A DNA stretch of 8,686 nt from an uncultured Clostridium sp. (GTDB taxonomy: Bacteria; Bacillota; Clostridia; Clostridiales; Clostridiaceae). Both the position numbers and the translations under genes were made by a program. The notes under the pieces are model-generated. The model saw nothing but the letters and a program-made list of their open reading frames with translations. It was not told the DNA's origin and did not search any database. Below, piece after piece: positions 6,777-8,686 of this stretch (the stretch's first letter is position 1; every line of letters begins with the position of its first letter). The DNA lies in NCBI RefSeq assembly GCF_934754915.1, contig NZ_CAKVKB010000138.1, positions 1 to 8,686 on the forward strand, read 5' to 3'.

Positions 6777-6782
6777 ATGGCT

Positions 6783-8147
6783 CTATTGCTTAACTAGCAG
6801 TGCCACATTTTCCACATGCTTTGTCATAGGAAACATATCCACAGGCTGAACTTCAACTATATTATATCCTTCCTGCTGAAGATATCTTAAGTCCCTTGCC
6901 AAAGTACTTGGATCACATGAAACATATACTATTCTTCTTGGCTTAGCTTTTCCAAGTGCATCAAGAAGTTTTGAATCACATCCCTTTCTAGGTGGATCAA
7001 CAACTATTACATCTGGAATTATGCCTTTTTCAATAAGTTCAGGTATAACTTCTTCAGATTTTCCAACAAAAAACTCAGCATTATCTATATTATTAACTTT
7101 TGCGTTGACTTTTGCATTATCTATTGCCTGCGATATTATCTCAACACCATAAACTTTTTTAGCTTTTTGAGATAAAAATAAGCTTATAGTTCCTGTGCCA
7201 CAATATGCGTCAAAAACAACTTCATCTCCACTTAAATCAGCATATTCCAAAGCCTTGTTGTATAAAACCTCTGTCTGTATAGGATTGACCTGGAAAAATG
7301 ATAATGGAGATATATTAAATTTATATTTTCCAATGTAGTCACATATGTAATCTGCTCCCCACAAATTCACACATTCATATCCCATAACCATATTAGTATC
7401 TTTATCATTTATATTTTGAACAATACTCTTTATATTTTTAACTTCACTTTTCAATCTTTCTGTCAATTCTTCTACATGTGGTATTTTTTTATCTGTAGTC
7501 ACTAATACAACCATTATTTCATTTGTCTTAAATGCCTTTCTTACCACTATGTGTCTTATAATACCATTTTTAAAGAACTTTCCATCTTTTCTTGCTGGCA
7601 TTATGGAATAATCATTCATCCATTCTCTTATTATACGTACTATATTTTCTGATTCTTTGTCTTGGAGAATACATGTATCCATATCAATAATCTCATGACT
7701 CTTTTCACCAAAAAATCCAATTGACAGTTTTCCATTTACCATGCCAACAGGAAACTGAACTTTGTTTCTATATCTATATATGTTCTCCATCCCAATAGGA
7801 TATTTAACTAAATTTTCATCTAACCCGCCTATTTTTCTTATGCAGTCCTTTACTCTTGAAAATTTAAAATCCAACTGCCCTTCATAATTCAAATGCTGAG
7901 ACGTACATCCACCACAGACATTATAATTTGAGCATTCTGGTATTTTTCTTTCTTTTGATTCTTCTAATACTTCAACCAGTTTTCCATTAGCAAAATTCTT
8001 TTTTACTCTTACTATAACAGCCTTTACTCTTTCGCCAATTAAAGCCCCAGGTATGAAAACAGGATACCCCTCTACTTTAGCAATTCCTTCACCTTCATAA
8101 CCTAAAGCCTCAATATCAAATATATATTCCTTACCTTTTTCTAACAC
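6783..8147 (-). CDS. rlmD: 23S rRNA (uracil-C5)-methyltransferase, RlmD/RlmCD type
   Basis: A TrmA/RumA-family enzyme that transfers a methyl group from S-adenosylmethionine to C5 of a uracil in RNA. Domains in order: an N-terminal TRAM RNA-binding domain (about 1-62); a 4Fe-4S site with Cys72, Cys78, Cys81 (PECSNYNVCGGC) and probably Cys159 (MDTCIL); and a methyltransferase domain from about 280. The last has QVNP (286-289), the SAM-binding VFDAYCGTGTISLF (311-324), VDPPRKGC (383-390), catalytic Cys411 in VSCDPSTLARD, and PMTKHVE (440-446), whose Glu446 is the expected catalytic base. All key residues are present at normal length (454). In Bacillus-type bacteria one such enzyme can modify both U747 and U1939, and clostridia often have paralogs, so the exact site is open. 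The start is GTG (8147) with AAAGGG 9 nt upstream; the stop is TAG. It follows the HEPN gene by 21 nt, most likely in one operon. Confidence 0.9.
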   Translation of the reverse strand: MLEKGKEYIFDIEALGYEGEGIAKVEGYPVFIPGALIGERVKAVIVRVKKNFANGKLVEVLEESKERKIPECSNYNVCGGCTSQHLNYEGQLDFKFSRVKDCIRKIGGLDENLVKYPIGMENIYRYRNKVQFPVGMVNGKLSIGFFGEKSHEIIDMDTCILQDKESENIVRIIREWMNDYSIMPARKDGKFFKNGIIRHIVVRKAFKTNEIMVVLVTTDKKIPHVEELTERLKSEVKNIKSIVQNINDKDTNMVMGYECVNLWGADYICDYIGKYKFNISPLSFFQVNPIQTEVLYNKALEYADLSGDEVVFDAYCGTGTISLFLSQKAKKVYGVEIISQAIDNAKVNAKVNNIDNAEFFVGKSEEVIPELIEKGIIPDVIVVDPPRKGCDSKLLDALGKAKPRRIVYVSCDPSTLARDLRYLQQEGYNIVEVQPVDMFPMTKHVENVALLVKQ

Positions 8148-8168
8148 TTGTACACGCCCTTTTGTATT

Positions 8169-8606
8169 TTATCTCAATATTATTCTATCTAAATCATCTA
8201 ATATAGAAATAATCTGTTCTTTTCTTTTTTCATAAAAAATTCTTATATCCTCAACACTTGGCTGTTTATATCTATGACAGGCAGAATTTCTATATTTATT
8301 TAAAACTATAAAAAAAGCATCATCTACATTTATGAAATAGCCATTACTTCTGCACGCTTCTATCATGTCAATATTATTTTGAAAATTATTTACTGATAAT
8401 CCAGAACTCTTTAATATGCTTGTGATTGCAGAAAATATCTCTTCCCTTATCTGAACAAAACTCATTCTAATACTATTTCCTATAATTGATTTCATATTCT
8501 CGTCATCAATTCTATCATATGCTTCTAAAGCACTATTTAAATCTGTAATGCTTTCTTTTATATTTGCACTTATAGCTTTAATCCTTCCATAATTGTAATA
8601 TACCAT
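8169..8606 (-). CDS. HEPN-domain protein (HepT/HI0074-like), orphan
   Basis: A small, all-helical, hydrophilic protein of 145 residues. Its C-terminal half carries YRNSACHRY (105-113), which fits the Rx4HxY motif (Arg106, His111, Tyr113, with the usual Asn after Arg) of HEPN RNases such as HepT and of the HI0074-type nucleotidyltransferase-partner proteins. The stretch before it (MIEACRSNGYFINVDDAF, 81-98) and the final helix (about 118-143) fit the HI0074 layout. HEPN proteins with this motif often cut RNA and are usually paired with a MNT nucleotidyltransferase that silences them; no such gene is visible in the window. The partner could lie just beyond the right edge. The ATG at 8606 has only a weak, very close AGGA 3 nt upstream, so expression may be low or the start uncertain. 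It is followed 21 nt later by rlmD. Family assignment is by motif reading; the function is inferred. Confidence 0.6.
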   Translation of the reverse strand: MVYYNYGRIKAISANIKESITDLNSALEAYDRIDDENMKSIIGNSIRMSFVQIREEIFSAITSILKSSGLSVNNFQNNIDMIEACRSNGYFINVDDAFFIVLNKYRNSACHRYKQPSVEDIRIFYEKRKEQIISILDDLDRIILR

Positions 8607-8617
8607 AAATCCTGCTA

Positions 8618-8649
8618 CTTAAAATGTAATCAAATATAAACATTTTAAG
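8618..8649. repeat. 10-bp perfect inverted repeat in front of the HEPN gene
   Basis: CTTAAAATGT (8618-8627) and ACATTTTAAG (8640-8649) are perfect inverted arms separated by 12 AT-rich bases, 12 nt before the HEPN start codon. The arm centres are 22 bp apart, about two helix turns, as in many dimer-binding operators. The spacer contains TATATT (8638-8633, minus strand), a possible -10 box. No T-run follows on the transcribed strand, so it is a poor terminator. Confidence 0.55.
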
Positions 8650-8653
8650 AATA

Positions 8654-8686
8654 TTACTGTTTCAATGTATCTGCTTTTGCTATTAA
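8654..8686 (-). CDS. Possible C-terminal end of an upstream gene (partial)
   Basis: From the right edge, one minus-strand frame reads LIAKADTLKQ and stops at 8656-8654, 47 nt before the HEPN start. The composition looks coding, but ten codons are too few to be sure, and another minus-strand frame (8684-8619) is also open. If it is real, the HEPN and rlmD genes may belong to a longer operon. Confidence 0.25.
   Translation of the reverse strand, partial: LIAKADTLKQ

Larger units (their letters stand above)
6428..6782. other. AT-rich spacer downstream of rlmD
   Basis: Extremely AT-rich, with frequent stops in all frames; the longest ATG frame I traced (from 6573, plus strand) is about 32 codons with no ribosome binding site. 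Its rlmD-proximal end holds two inverted repeats, listed separately. If the terminator at 6398-6427 ends the rlmD mRNA, this whole stretch is a long 3' untranslated region. I recognise no RNA gene. Confidence 0.5.

Noticed and set aside
1..8686. CRISPR array, tRNA or rRNA gene, transposase or insertion sequence
   Set aside because: No regularly spaced repeats, no tRNA- or rRNA-like stretch recognised, and no transposase-like protein on either strand.

Overview
This is a very AT-rich window in which every gene I can support lies on the minus strand. AAGGAGG/AAGGGGG-type ribosome binding sites and the protein sequences point to a low-GC Firmicute, most likely a Clostridium-type organism. This is inferred from protein style and base composition; no taxonomic marker gene is present.

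Read in the direction of transcription (high to low coordinates), the window has three blocks. (1) 8654-6783: a doubtful tail of an upstream gene, then a 145-residue HEPN-domain protein with an intact Rx4HxY motif, then, 21 nt later, an RlmD-type 23S rRNA m5U methyltransferase that starts with GTG. About 355 nt of AT-rich DNA follow its stop before a strong bidirectional terminator hairpin (6398-6427). (2) 6176-309: a complete oligopeptide ABC transporter operon in the order oppA-oppB-oppC-oppD-oppF. It has a consensus promoter (TTGACA, 18 nt, TATAAT), a 12-bp terminator-like hairpin in the oppA leader, a 9-bp hairpin between oppA and oppB, overlapping or closely packed oppB/C/D/F, and an intrinsic terminator 21 nt after oppF. 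(3) 219-1: the start of a ClbS/DfsB-type (DUF1706) gene that runs off the window, behind a perfect 7-1-7 palindrome that looks like an operator.

The Opp proteins form one machine. Lipoprotein OppA captures peptides outside the cell, OppB and OppC form the membrane channel, and OppD and OppF hydrolyse ATP. The two RNA hairpins (leader and oppA-oppB) probably shape how much of each part is made.

I see no clearly new multi-gene system. The observations most worth a second look are the terminator-like hairpin that begins about 7 nt after the predicted opp start site, the orphan HEPN protein coupled to an rRNA methyltransferase with an inverted repeat in front of it, and the tandemly duplicated N-terminal helix of the ClbS-like protein.
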